Numbered from the stretch's first letter, positions 26,498-34,404 are shown. The stretch is 64,000 nucleotides of DNA from Gp6-AA45 sp035652075 (GCA_035652075.1 DASREL010000227.1:62001-126000), one strand, 5' to 3'. Notes: a model not told the origin generated them from the letters alone. A program made the numbers and translations.

Positions 26498-26699
26498 AGT
26501 GTCCATAACTCAAGCAGTAGCCGCAGTGGTTGCAGCGCACCGACGGCTCGATGAGACATTCGTCGCCGCCGCGCACGAGCGGCAGCTTTGCGAAGCTCGC
26601 GTTGGCGACGAAATCGCCCTCCGGGTTCGGCTCGGCGATCCTCCGTGTCCGGCGCCCGATGGCGTCGCGCACCATCGCGCGCAGTTCTTCGTCAGTCAC
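26496..26699 (-). CDS. Small protein with CNHCGYC motif in the shell cluster
   Basis: 67 residues, GTG start at 26699, overlapping the upstream shell gene by 8 bases. The N-terminal half is a charged helix (TDEELRAMVRDAIGRRTRR). The C-terminus has C-x2-C-x2-C (RCNHCGYCLSYGH) after an ECLIEPSV segment, which suggests a zinc or iron-sulfur site. I do not recognise the family. Tight coupling to three BMC-P genes makes a compartment role likely. Confidence 0.7.
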   Translation of the reverse strand: MTDEELRAMVRDAIGRRTRRIAEPNPEGDFVANASFAKLPLVRGGDECLIEPSVRCNHCGYCLSYGH

Positions 26700-26964
26700 T
26701 AATGGTCACCGTATCGATGATGCCGATGATCGCGGCATCGACCGGCGCCGCCTTCTTCCCGAGCGCCTCGCCCGCCGCGCGCCCTTCGAGCACCACTAAC
26801 ACTTTTTCGTCGACGCCGGCGCCGACGCCGTCAATCGCGAGAAACGCGTGGCCGCGCGGCGTGTCGTCGATGTTCAACGGCTGCACGAGCATCAGCTTGG
26901 CACCCTCGAACTTGCGATGCTTCTGCGTCGCGACGACGTTTCCGATCACCCGTGCGATTTGCAT
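26692..26964 (-). CDS. BMC-P shell vertex protein (EutN/CcmL family), copy 3
   Basis: 90 residues: MQIARVIGNVVATQKHRKF... ending IIGIIDTVTISD. Pentamers of this family cap the vertices of bacterial microcompartments. The AFLAIDGVGAGVDEKVLVV core and PVDAAIIGIID end are hallmarks. It overlaps the next shell gene by one base (TGATG) and the small downstream gene by 8. The presence of three different vertex genes recalls planctomycete/verrucomicrobial (PVM) loci. Confidence 0.93.
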   Translation of the reverse strand: MQIARVIGNVVATQKHRKFEGAKLMLVQPLNIDDTPRGHAFLAIDGVGAGVDEKVLVVLEGRAAGEALGKKAAPVDAAIIGIIDTVTISD

Positions 26965-27233
26965 CAGCGGATATAAATTTCGTCGACGATGCCGACGATG
27001 CCGGCGTCGACCGGCGGTTCGGCGTCGGGATAAAACGGAAAGCTCGCTTCCTTGCCGCGCACGAAAAACACGTCTTCGCCGACGCCGGCGCCGATCGCAT
27101 CCACGGCCACCAGCGGCTTGCCCGCCGGCTGACGCTCCGGCGTCAACGGCTGCAGGACAAGCAACTTGATGCCGGTCAGCTGATCGTCCTTGCGCGTCAT
27201 CACGACGTCACCGATGACTCTGGCGAGCTGCAT
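26964..27233 (-). CDS. BMC-P shell vertex protein (EutN/CcmL family), copy 2
   Basis: 89 residues: MQLARVIGDVVMTRKDDQLTG, core PLVAVDAIGAGVGEDVFFV, end VDAGIVGIVDEIYIR. Same fold as its neighbours but with a distinct insert (KEASFPFYPDAEP) before the last strand, which could change the pore face of the pentamer. One-base overlaps on both sides show strict translational coupling. Confidence 0.93.
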   Translation of the reverse strand: MQLARVIGDVVMTRKDDQLTGIKLLVLQPLTPERQPAGKPLVAVDAIGAGVGEDVFFVRGKEASFPFYPDAEPPVDAGIVGIVDEIYIR

Positions 27234-27502
27234 CAGTCGGCCATTTCGACGGTGTCGATGATGCCGACGATCACGGCGTCGACGGGGCAGTCTTTCATTC
27301 CCGACGCCATGCGCGCCGAGCTGCCGCTGACGACGAGCACGGTTTCGCCGACGCCCGCGTCGACGGTGTCGACGGCGACCAGATGGTTGCCGTCACCCTT
27401 GCCGCGCGGATCGACCGGACGAACGACGAGCAGCTTGTTGCTGACGAGTCGCGGGTCCTTGCGCGTCGCGACGACGGTCCCCACGATTTTTGCGAGGAGC
27501 AC
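27233..27502 (-). CDS. BMC-P shell vertex protein (EutN/CcmL family), copy 1
   Basis: 89 residues: MLLAKIVGTVVATRKDPRLVS, core HLVAVDTVDAGVGETVLVV, then SSARMASGMKDCPVDAVIVGIID. The short GSSAR-x-A segment is common in EutN proteins. First of three vertex genes, 2 bases after the BMC-H gene. Confidence 0.94.
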   Translation of the reverse strand: MLLAKIVGTVVATRKDPRLVSNKLLVVRPVDPRGKGDGNHLVAVDTVDAGVGETVLVVSGSSARMASGMKDCPVDAVIVGIIDTVEMAD

Positions 27503-27504
27503 TC

Positions 27505-27798
27505 CTACGCCTTTGCGGTGGTGGCTTTACCGATCGGAAGCGCGTCTTCGAGGTTCGCGTGCGGACGCGGGATGACGTGGACCGACACGAGCTCGCCGAC
27601 ACGCCGCGCCGCAGCCGCGCCCGCGTCGGTCGCCGCCTTCACCGCCGCGACATCACCGCGCACGATCGCCGTCACGTAACCGGCCCCGATCTTTTCCCAG
27701 CCGACCAATGTGACCTTCGCCGCCTTCACCATTGCGTCGGCGGCCTCGATCATCGCGACCAGGCCCTTGGTTTCGACCATCCCTAACGCCTCTCCCAT
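27505..27798 (-). CDS. BMC-H shell hexamer protein
   Basis: 97 residues starting MGEALGMVETKGLVAMIEAAD, a textbook BMC-H opening, with KIGAGYVTAIVRGDVAAVKAA and VSVHVIPRPHANLE. Hexamers tile the flat facets of a microcompartment. The start at 27798 is preceded by GAGGAG; the frame is open further upstream but there it translates only repeat sequence. It is the only BMC-H in this cluster, so a complete shell would rely on it or on genes elsewhere. Confidence 0.95.
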   Translation of the reverse strand: MGEALGMVETKGLVAMIEAADAMVKAAKVTLVGWEKIGAGYVTAIVRGDVAAVKAATDAGAAAARRVGELVSVHVIPRPHANLEDALPIGKATTAKA

Positions 27799-27810
27799 CG
27801 CTATCTCCTC

Positions 27811-27889
27811 ATTGCGGATCGCGGAACGCGGATTGCGGATCCGATCGTAGATTAATCCGCACTCCGCAATCCTCAATCCGCATTACCGC
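27811..27889. repeat. Heptamer hairpin element, GCGGATT unit
   Basis: Left arm: ATTGCGG, ATCGCGG, AACGCGG, ATTGCGG (27811-27838). Right arm: AATCCGC, ACTCCGC, AATCCTC, AATCCGC (27854-27881), then ATTACCGC. Strict 7-base period on both arms. It sits between the aldolase stop and the ribosome site of the BMC-H gene, so it could act as an mRNA stabiliser or attenuator between enzyme and shell genes. Confidence 0.8.
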
Positions 27890-28728
27890 AAGCTCCGTAT
27901 GGCGTCCTCAATCAGTTCGGTGAGTTCGCGGTATGTTAACCGAATTTCCGCATCAGGACTGCCCGAGGGAATCAGTCGTGATCCCGTGCTCGCCGGCGCC
28001 TGCACCACCTGGCAATTCGCCTGATCTTCCGTGATTTCGTCGGTCGCGCAGATTGGCGCGGGAGCCTTGATACCGTAGCTGTCGCGGAGCCCCTGCAGCC
28101 GCTCGACTTCCTGTCGCGAGATCAGGTTTTCGCCGCCGAGCAACCGCGCGACCAGGCTGATCTTCGCGAAGTGCTCGATCGTTTCCATCTTGTAGTACGC
28201 GGAGTACAAATCGCTGCCGACGGTCAGCGCGCCATGGTTGGCGAGCAGCATTCCGTCGTGCGCCTTGATGTACTTGCGCACCGCGTCGGGCAGTTCCTTC
28301 GTCGATGGCGTCGCGTATTCCGCAATCGGAATACTGCCGAGCGTCGTCAACACTTCCGCGAGCACCGCACGATCGAGCGGGATGCCGGCGACGGCGAATC
28401 CTGTGGCTGTCGGCGGGTGCGCGTGGCAGACGGCGACAGCATCAGGGCGCTGACGATACACCTCGAGGTGCATCAACATCTCGGACGAAGGATCCCGATC
28501 GCCCTGGATCTTCTTCCCATCGAGATCGGTGATGCACATCATGTCGGGCGTCATGAAGCCTTTGCACACGCTCTTCGGCGTCATGAGCAGACGATCCGCA
28601 CCGAGCCGCACGCTGATATTGCCGTCGTTCGACGCGGTGTACCCGCGGGCGTACATGCGACGCCCGATCTCGACGATGTCGGCGCGTAGCTGCTCCTCGC
28701 TTGCCCTGAGCGACGTCGAAGGGGTCAT
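27883..28728 (-). CDS. Class II aldolase (L-fuculose-phosphate type) with a C-terminal encapsulation-like helix
   Basis: 281 residues. Zinc histidines in CHAHPPTATGF and ANHGALTVG, and the catalytic-region Glu in SSEMLMHLEVY. It should cleave a sugar 1-phosphate (fuculose-, rhamnulose- or ribulose-type) to DHAP and an aldehyde. After the domain a Pro/Ser/Thr-rich linker (about 225-262) leads to an amphipathic end, LTYRELTELIEDAIRSLR (264-281), the typical form of an encapsulation peptide. With BMC-H and three BMC-P genes next it matches PVM-like fucose/rhamnose compartments. The N-terminus (TSLRASEE) may come from a repeat. The start overlaps the YHS stop (ATGA). Confidence 0.9.
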   Translation of the reverse strand: MTPSTSLRASEEQLRADIVEIGRRMYARGYTASNDGNISVRLGADRLLMTPKSVCKGFMTPDMMCITDLDGKKIQGDRDPSSEMLMHLEVYRQRPDAVAVCHAHPPTATGFAVAGIPLDRAVLAEVLTTLGSIPIAEYATPSTKELPDAVRKYIKAHDGMLLANHGALTVGSDLYSAYYKMETIEHFAKISLVARLLGGENLISRQEVERLQGLRDSYGIKAPAPICATDEITEDQANCQVVQAPASTGSRLIPSGSPDAEIRLTYRELTELIEDAIRSLR

Positions 28729-28994
28729 GCGGTCCGTGCCCGGTATTTATCGCGGCAGGCCGTCGAACAGAAGTACACGCGCTCGCGGCCATCGAGCATG
28801 GACACGGCGCGGTCGGGGATCACGAACGTGCCGCAAACCGGATCGCGCTCCATGTGGACGCTGCGCTGGGGCGTGCGCGACCGATTCGGCGGCGGCGCGT
28901 CGCCGCGGTAGCCCTGCATGAAACTGTCGGCCAGCCGCGCGAGCGAGCGCACGATGATCGTCAGCAGGATCGACAGGACCAGGAACCGGAGCAT
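28725..28994 (-). CDS. Small YHS-domain membrane-anchored protein
   Basis: 89 residues. N-terminal helix MLRFLVLSILLTIIVRSLARL, then a short linker and a YHS/TRASH-like metal-binding motif: DPVCGTFV ... YFCSTACRDKY (C-x-n-C-x3-C). YHS domains bind heavy metals in proteins such as P-type ATPases. Two bases follow the TPR gene stop and four bases overlap the aldolase. Role in this operon unknown. Confidence 0.8.
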   Translation of the reverse strand: MLRFLVLSILLTIIVRSLARLADSFMQGYRGDAPPPNRSRTPQRSVHMERDPVCGTFVIPDRAVSMLDGRERVYFCSTACRDKYRARTA

Positions 28995-28996
28995 GG

Positions 28997-29614
28997 TTAG
29001 TTCCCAGGTTTTTGTCCGACGTTCGGATGTGCGGACTGCAGGCTGTCGAGCGCGCGCTTCGCGGCCTGCCCTTCCGGGCTCTCGGGTGCGATCTGCAGCA
29101 CCTGCTTCCACGCGTCGGTCGCGCCGGGCAGATCCTGCTTGCCAAACGCTTTCACGATGCCGACGTTCAACAGCGTCTTCGTGTGCTTCGGATCGAGCTT
29201 CAGCGATTGATCGAACTGCGCGAGCGCCTTGTCGGGCTGATTCGTGTAGTAGTAGCAGACGCCGAGATCGGTGCTGACGTTGACGTCCTTTGGATTCAGC
29301 TTCAACGCTTCGTCGTACCACTTGATCGCATCGTCGTACTTCTCGGCATCGAAGTACAAATTCGCAAGATCGATGCGCGGCTTCGGATTCGAGGGCTCGC
29401 GCTGGGCGACGGACGTGAGCGCGTTGACCTGCGTCTGATCGAGCACCGCCGCGCGCGTCGTCCCGCCGCCCGTCGGCGCGCCCGACGCGGTATCGGACTG
29501 GGCGGCCGGCGCCGCCGCCACCCGCGGCGTGGCCTGCTGTGCCCCAATCATCCACCCGGCAATCAGGCCGAAGAACACGCCGGCAATTCCGAAGGCAATC
29601 GCGTCGGATTTCAT
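28997..29614 (-). CDS. TPR-repeat protein with N-terminal membrane anchor
   Basis: 205 residues. MKSDAIAFGIAGVFFGLIAGWMIG forms one transmembrane helix, followed by an Ala/Thr/Gly linker and at least three TPR units (RIDLANLYFDAEKYDDAIKWY, STDLGVCYYYTNQPDKALAQF, LLNVGIVKAFGKQDLPGATDAW), C-terminal tail polar. Probably a periplasmic scaffold, as in CcmH/CycH-like TPR proteins. It follows pdxJ by 13 bases. Confidence 0.85.
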   Translation of the reverse strand: MKSDAIAFGIAGVFFGLIAGWMIGAQQATPRVAAAPAAQSDTASGAPTGGGTTRAAVLDQTQVNALTSVAQREPSNPKPRIDLANLYFDAEKYDDAIKWYDEALKLNPKDVNVSTDLGVCYYYTNQPDKALAQFDQSLKLDPKHTKTLLNVGIVKAFGKQDLPGATDAWKQVLQIAPESPEGQAAKRALDSLQSAHPNVGQKPGN

Positions 29615-29627
29615 TGGGAAAATCCGA

Positions 29628-30386
29628 TCATAGCACCTGGAGATATTCCCGAACGACGGTGGCCAGGCCCACGAAAATGGCGCGGGACATGATGGCGTGG
29701 CCGATGGAGACCTCGTCGAGGTGCGGCAGTTCACGGAATAGCACGAGGTTCTCGAGATCGAGATCGTGGCCGGCGTTGATGCCGAGCCCGAGCGAGTGCG
29801 CCAGCTGCGCACACGCCACATAACGCGCGAAGGAGTTGCGTGCCGCGTCTGGCCCCTGTTCGAACGCGCGCGCGTACGGCTCGGTGTAGAGCTCGATCCG
29901 GTCGGCGCCGACCGATTGCGCCCAACGGATCGGATCCGCTTCAGCGTCGACGAACACGCTCACGCGGACGCCGGATGCGTGCAGCCGATCGATGACTGCA
30001 GGAATCGCCGTCGTCATCGGTCCCGGCTGCCAGCCGGCCTGGCTCGTGATCTCGCCGGGCACCACCGGCACGAGCGTGCACTGGTCGGGCCGCACCTCGT
30101 CGACGAGGTCCAGCAGGTCGGGACGCGGATCGCCTTCGATGTTGTACTCGACGCCGGTCCAGTCGCGGCGCAGCACGTGCGCGATCTCGCGCACGTCGGT
30201 CGGCGTGATGTGTCGCTGATCGGCGCGTGGATGGACCGTGATGCCGGGCACCCCGGCTTTCAGACACACGTCGACGGCTTCGAGCACGCTGGGGGAACGT
30301 CCGCCGCGCGAGTTGCGCAGCGTGGCGATCTTGTTGACGTTGACGGAGAGCTTTGCCCGGTGCGCTCCGCCCTCTGTTCTATCCAA
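29628..30386 (-). CDS. pdxJ: Pyridoxine 5'-phosphate synthase PdxJ
   Basis: 252 residues. It joins 1-amino-acetone-3-phosphate and deoxyxylulose phosphate to form PNP (vitamin B6). Hallmarks: LSVNVNKIATLRNSRGG, GITVHPRADQRHI (catalytic His), YNIEGDP, CTLVPVVPGEITSQAGW, ELYTEPYA and GINAGHDLDLENL. About 12 residues precede the usual start. It overlaps glmM by 8 bases. Confidence 0.96.
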   Translation of the reverse strand: MDRTEGGAHRAKLSVNVNKIATLRNSRGGRSPSVLEAVDVCLKAGVPGITVHPRADQRHITPTDVREIAHVLRRDWTGVEYNIEGDPRPDLLDLVDEVRPDQCTLVPVVPGEITSQAGWQPGPMTTAIPAVIDRLHASGVRVSVFVDAEADPIRWAQSVGADRIELYTEPYARAFEQGPDAARNSFARYVACAQLAHSLGLGINAGHDLDLENLVLFRELPHLDEVSIGHAIMSRAIFVGLATVVREYLQVL

Positions 30387-31749
30387 GGTGCTGCTTCACC
30401 ACGTCGACGATCTCTTGCGCCCAGGCCTTGATCTCGTTCTGATCCTGGCCTTCGAGCATGACTCGCAGCAGCGGTTCGGTGCCGGAGTAGCGGACGAGCA
30501 ATCGGCCTTGGCCGGCGCAGCGCGCTTCAACGGTCTCGATCATCGCGGCGATCGCCGGCACGGTTTTCAGATCTCTCTTCTCGCGCACGCGCACGTTCAA
30601 CAACACCTGCGGATAGGTCTTCAGGTCGTTGCCGAGATCAGCGAGCGTCCGCTGCGCCATCATGACCGTCCGCAACACGTTGACAGCTGTGCAGAGCCCG
30701 TCGCCGGTGAACAGGTAGTCCGAAAAAATAATGTGACCGGATTGCTCGCCGCCGAGCGAGAGATTTCGCTTCAGCATCTCTTCCATCACGTACTTGTCGC
30801 CGACGCTCGTGCGAACGAGCTCGATGCCGAGCGGCTTCAACGCCAGCTCGAGCCCGATGTTGCTCATCACCGTCGCCACGATCGCGTTGCCTTTCAATCG
30901 CCCTTCGGTCTGCAGCTGACGCCCGCACATCAGCAGCACCGCATCGCCGTCGACGACCTTGCCTGTGTGATCGACGAAGATCGCGCGGTCGCCGTCGCCG
31001 TCGAACGCGACGCCCATACGGCAGCCTTTCTCGACAACGGTCTTCGCGAGCAGTTCGGGATGGGTCGACCCGCAATGCAAGTTGATGTTGCGGCCGTCGG
31101 GCTGATCGCCGATGACGTCGAGATCGACGCCGAGGCTGCTGAACAGCTGCGGCGCGACCGTCGTCGTCGCGCCGTTCGCGCAGTCGATCGCGAGCTTCAC
31201 GCCGCGCAGCGACGGCGCACCGTCGAGGACCGCGCGCAAATGATCCAGATAGTCACCGACGAGATCTTCGTGAGGCACGTGAGCCGGCTCGCCGTCGTTC
31301 GCGGTCCACGATCCGTCGGCGACGATCGCTTCGACCTCGCGTTCGATTCGTTCGGTGAACTTCTCGCCCTTCCCCGAAAACACCTTGATGCCGTTGTCTG
31401 CGAACGGATTGTGCGATGCCGAGATGACGACGCCGGCGTCGTACCCGTGCGTGCGCGTCAGATACGCGACGGCTGGCGTCGGCACGACGCCCGCACTGGT
31501 CACCACCGCGCCTTCGCCGGATGCGCCGTGCGCCAACTCCGCTTCGATCCAGGTTCCAGACTCGCGGGTGTCCCGGCCGATGAGGAAACGCAGGCCGGGC
31601 TTTGGGGTTCGGGACTCGGGATTCGCGAGGGCGCGGACGAGGGCGGCGCCTAACCGGCGAACGGTCGCGCGATCGAGCGGGTACTGACCCGCTACGCCGC
31701 GGACGCCATCGGTTCCAAACAACTTCGGGATCGTTTCACTGTTGGCCAC
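30379..31749 (-). CDS. glmM: Phosphoglucosamine mutase GlmM
   Basis: 456 residues. It converts glucosamine-6-phosphate to glucosamine-1-phosphate for peptidoglycan. N-terminal KLFGTDGVRGVAG, catalytic Ser in VISASHNPFADNGIK, metal loop DGDGDRAIFVD, sugar loop GGEQSGHIIF, phosphate loop RYSGTEPLLRVM. Residues about 41-50 (NPESRTPKPG) come from heptamer repeats in the loop before GRDTR. It follows cdaA-cdaR, an order known from Firmicutes, where GlmM binds and restrains the c-di-AMP cyclase. Confidence 0.97.
   Translation of the reverse strand: MANSETIPKLFGTDGVRGVAGQYPLDRATVRRLGAALVRALANPESRTPKPGLRFLIGRDTRESGTWIEAELAHGASGEGAVVTSAGVVPTPAVAYLTRTHGYDAGVVISASHNPFADNGIKVFSGKGEKFTERIEREVEAIVADGSWTANDGEPAHVPHEDLVGDYLDHLRAVLDGAPSLRGVKLAIDCANGATTTVAPQLFSSLGVDLDVIGDQPDGRNINLHCGSTHPELLAKTVVEKGCRMGVAFDGDGDRAIFVDHTGKVVDGDAVLLMCGRQLQTEGRLKGNAIVATVMSNIGLELALKPLGIELVRTSVGDKYVMEEMLKRNLSLGGEQSGHIIFSDYLFTGDGLCTAVNVLRTVMMAQRTLADLGNDLKTYPQVLLNVRVREKRDLKTVPAIAAMIETVEARCAGQGRLLVRYSGTEPLLRVMLEGQDQNEIKAWAQEIVDVVKQHLG
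31601..31628. repeat. TTYGGGR heptamers inside glmM
   Basis: Four units TTTGGGG, TTCGGGA, CTCGGGA, TTCGCGA in a row, encoding NPESRTPKP on the minus strand. The same units, in another order, are inside the methyltransferase gene at 51022-51056. A 7-base period cannot arise from codon structure. Confidence 0.75.
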
Positions 31750-32656
31750 GTGTGATTCGCACCTGCACGAGAGAAGGTTCGATGCGCGTGACGCCGGCGT
31801 CGCGGCCGGCGTCAGCGTGCACGTTCAACATGTACTGGCCGGCGCCGAGACCCGCGACGTCGATGTAGGCGTCGACTTCGTCTGGAGAAATCCGGGCGAG
31901 GCCGTCGCGGCTGCCGCGCAGCATCACGTCGACGACCGCCGGCTCCGCCTGCGCGACGAGCGTCGCCGCGAGGTTCCGCAGATGGATCGGCCGGCTGCGG
32001 AAGGTCCGCTCGAGCGGCGCCGGTTCCATCTGCACGGTGACGACGGCGGTCTTCGCGTTCTGGATCCGCAGCGTGGGATCGAGCATGCCGATCGTCACCG
32101 TCTCCTGCACGCGATCTTTCGCGCCCGCGATCAACACCGGTTCGGTCAACGCCTCGGTCGCGCGCTTCACGGCAGATTCGGGTCCGACGATGTCGACGGT
32201 CGCCGGGTCGGCCTTGAGCGTGCCGACCACAAAACCGGGCGCGGGGCGTCCGTCGACCGAGGGCACCACCGGCACCGTGCGCGTGACCGATGCTTCGAAG
32301 ACCATCGCGATGGCTGATGGTGTCACCTGCGCGACGTCGACGCCGACGGGCGTACGCACTTGATCCGGTGTCAGCGGAAAGAGGCGGCGGCCGGCGCGCG
32401 CGCCGCGCAGATCCAGCACCGCAACGACATCGCCCGGTCCGATCCGGCTGAGGGCGCCCGATGCGCCACGCACGCGGACGTCGACCGCGCTCGGCACGTC
32501 ACCGGTCAACTCGATGCCCGACGGGATCTGCTGCAGTTCGAGTGGAATGCGGAGTCCGCGCTCAACCGTTTCTTCGCCGGCGACCGCCATCCACAGCAGG
32601 ACCGCGAGCGTCAACGAGGTGACCTTGAGGCCGAAGTGCCGGAACGGCCAGATCAC
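31736..32656 (-). CDS. cdaR: YbbR-domain regulator of the diadenylate cyclase (CdaR-like)
   Basis: 306 residues. N-terminal membrane helix (VTSLTLAVLLWMAVAG) and about three extracytoplasmic YbbR repeats (IPLELQQIPSGIEL, VPVVPSVDGRPAPGFVVG, IHLRNLAATLVAQAEP). In Firmicutes CdaR binds and modulates CdaA. It overlaps cdaA by 4 bases and glmM by 14, so the three are translated together. Confidence 0.9.
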   Translation of the reverse strand: MIWPFRHFGLKVTSLTLAVLLWMAVAGEETVERGLRIPLELQQIPSGIELTGDVPSAVDVRVRGASGALSRIGPGDVVAVLDLRGARAGRRLFPLTPDQVRTPVGVDVAQVTPSAIAMVFEASVTRTVPVVPSVDGRPAPGFVVGTLKADPATVDIVGPESAVKRATEALTEPVLIAGAKDRVQETVTIGMLDPTLRIQNAKTAVVTVQMEPAPLERTFRSRPIHLRNLAATLVAQAEPAVVDVMLRGSRDGLARISPDEVDAYIDVAGLGAGQYMLNVHADAGRDAGVTRIEPSLVQVRITRGQQ

Positions 32657-33462
32657 GAGTACACGACCTCGGGCTTGTCACGCGTCGGACGTTTTTGGAG
32701 GACGAGCGTTCGCAACCGGTCGCGCAGTTCATTGGCCGACAGCCCGCGCTCGATGTGGCCGTCGGCCACGATCGAGATCGCGCCGGTCTCCTCCGACACC
32801 ACAACCGCGACCGAATCGTTCTCTTCGGTGAGACCGATCGCGGCGCGGTGTCGCGACCCGAGCTCTTTGCTCAATTTCGGATTCACCGTCAACGGCAGGA
32901 AGCACGCCGCGGCGGCAATGCGATCGTTCTGCATGATGGCGGCGCCGTCGTGCAGCGGCGATTCGGTGTTGAAAATGCTCAACAGTAAATCGTACGTCAC
33001 CACCGCGTCGAGCGGAATGCCGCCCTCGATGTAGTTGCGCAACCCGATCTGACGTTCGATCGCGACGATCGCGCCGGTGTGTTGCGCCGCCAGCATGCTC
33101 GCCGCCACCACCAGCTCTTCAATGGATTCCTCCGCCGACTCCGCCTTCGCGAAGTACCGGAAGAACGGTGCACGACCGAGGTGCGCGAGCGCACGACGGA
33201 TGTCCGACTGGAAGAGCACGATCACGGCGAACACGATGTAGCCGACGAAATTGCGCACGAGCCAGTTGACGGTCTGCAGGTGGCTCCAGCGCGATCCGTA
33301 GAACAGCAGCACCAGGACGCCGGCGCCGACCGCCATCTGCACGGCGCGCGTGCCGCGAATCAGCTTCAGGACCTCGTAGATCAACACCGACACCACGAGG
33401 ATGTCGGCGATATCCCACCAACTGACTCGTGGACGGTTGAGTAACGATGTGATCCACGTCAT
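32653..33462 (-). CDS. cdaA: Diadenylate cyclase CdaA (c-di-AMP synthesis)
   Basis: 269 residues. It makes c-di-AMP from two ATP. Three N-terminal helices (WDIADILVVSVLIYEVL, AVQMAVGAGVLVLLFYG, FVGYIVFAVIVLF), then the DAC domain with the DGA motif (LHDGAAIM) and the RHR motif (GSRHRAAIG). I chose ATG 33462 (MTWITSLLNRPR); upstream in-frame codons only read the heptamer repeat. With cdaR and glmM it gives the classical module. Confidence 0.96.
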   Translation of the reverse strand: MTWITSLLNRPRVSWWDIADILVVSVLIYEVLKLIRGTRAVQMAVGAGVLVLLFYGSRWSHLQTVNWLVRNFVGYIVFAVIVLFQSDIRRALAHLGRAPFFRYFAKAESAEESIEELVVAASMLAAQHTGAIVAIERQIGLRNYIEGGIPLDAVVTYDLLLSIFNTESPLHDGAAIMQNDRIAAAACFLPLTVNPKLSKELGSRHRAAIGLTEENDSVAVVVSEETGAISIVADGHIERGLSANELRDRLRTLVLQKRPTRDKPEVVYS

Positions 33463-33544
33463 GGCAAATGGCGGAGGGCAGATGGCACACGGATGTACAT
33501 GGTCGATGGATATCCATCTGCCATGTGCCATCTGCGATCAGCCA
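33461..33544. repeat. Heptamer hairpin element, ATGGCNN unit, between folP and cdaA
   Basis: Twelve 7-base units: ATGGCAA, ATGGCGG, AGGGCAG, ATGGCAC, ACGGATG, TACATGG, TCGATGG, then complementary ATATCCA, TCTGCCA, TGTGCCA, TCTGCGA, TCAGCCA. It spans exactly from the cdaA start codon to the folP stop, so the whole gap is repeat. The hairpin lies in the leader of cdaA and could affect its expression. Confidence 0.8.
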
Positions 33545-34404
33545 TGATTCAGTACCTCCTCCGCCACACGCACCACCTGGCGCATCGCGGCGACATTGTG
33601 GACGCGGACGATGTGCACGCCGGCGAGGACGGCAGCTGCGATGGCCGCCGCGGTGCCCCAGTCGCGTTCTGCCGGTCGGACGTCGCCAATCGCGTCGCGC
33701 ATGAACGACTTGCGCGACGGACCGACCAGCAGCGGCCGGTCGAGCGCAGCAGCGAGCTCCGGCAGCCGCGCCAGCACACCATAACTATGTGCCACGCGTT
33801 TGGCAAACCCGATTCCAGGGTCCACAATCGTCCGTTCCCGGGGGACGCCACGGGCCGCCGCCGTGACGAGACTCTCGCCGAGTTCGCGCGTCGCGTCGAC
33901 GATCACGTCCTCGTACACCGCTTCCGCGTACATCGTCTTCGACACGCCGCGACTGTGCATCACGATGAGCGCCGCGCCGGTCTCCGCCGCGACTGTCGCG
34001 ACACGCGGATCCGTTCGCAGTCCGCGCACGTCGTTGATGATCGAGGCGCCCGCCGCGACGGCGTCGCGCGCTACCTCGGACTTGTAGGTGTCGACGGAGA
34101 TCGGAATCCGCAACTGCGGCGCAAGCCGTTCGATGACCGGCAGGACGCGGCGTCGTTCCTCGTCCGCAGAGACGGGCTCGGCGCCGGGACGCGTCGATTC
34201 GCCGCCGATGTCGATGAGATCGGCGCCCTCATCCTGCATCCGAAGGGCGGCATCGATCGCCACATCGGGATCCGTTTTCGGAAATCGCTCGGCGAACGAG
34301 TCGGGGGTGATATTCAAGATGCCCATGACCAGGCACCGTTCGCCCAGCGGGAGCGTCCTCTGGCCCGGAAGCGGAACGATGTAGGCGCGGCGAGTGGAAG
34401 GCAC
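33538..34404 (-). CDS. folP: Dihydropteroate synthase FolP
   Basis: 288 residues. Condenses p-aminobenzoate with the pterin diphosphate (folate synthesis; sulfonamide target). Motifs: MGILNITPDSFAE, DIGGESTRPGA, ISVDTYKSEVA, IINDVRG, DPGIGFAKR and LVGPSRKSFM. Located between ftsH and cdaA on the same strand, a common folP-ftsH-tilS setting in many bacteria. Confidence 0.96.
   Translation of the reverse strand: MPSTRRAYIVPLPGQRTLPLGERCLVMGILNITPDSFAERFPKTDPDVAIDAALRMQDEGADLIDIGGESTRPGAEPVSADEERRRVLPVIERLAPQLRIPISVDTYKSEVARDAVAAGASIINDVRGLRTDPRVATVAAETGAALIVMHSRGVSKTMYAEAVYEDVIVDATRELGESLVTAAARGVPRERTIVDPGIGFAKRVAHSYGVLARLPELAAALDRPLLVGPSRKSFMRDAIGDVRPAERDWGTAAAIAAAVLAGVHIVRVHNVAAMRQVVRVAEEVLNHG

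Noticed and set aside
26404..26500. Rho-independent terminator ending the shell operon
   Set aside because: The hairpin is long, imperfect and periodic, with no clean T-run after it on the minus strand; listed as a nonamer element, although it could still affect mRNA ends.
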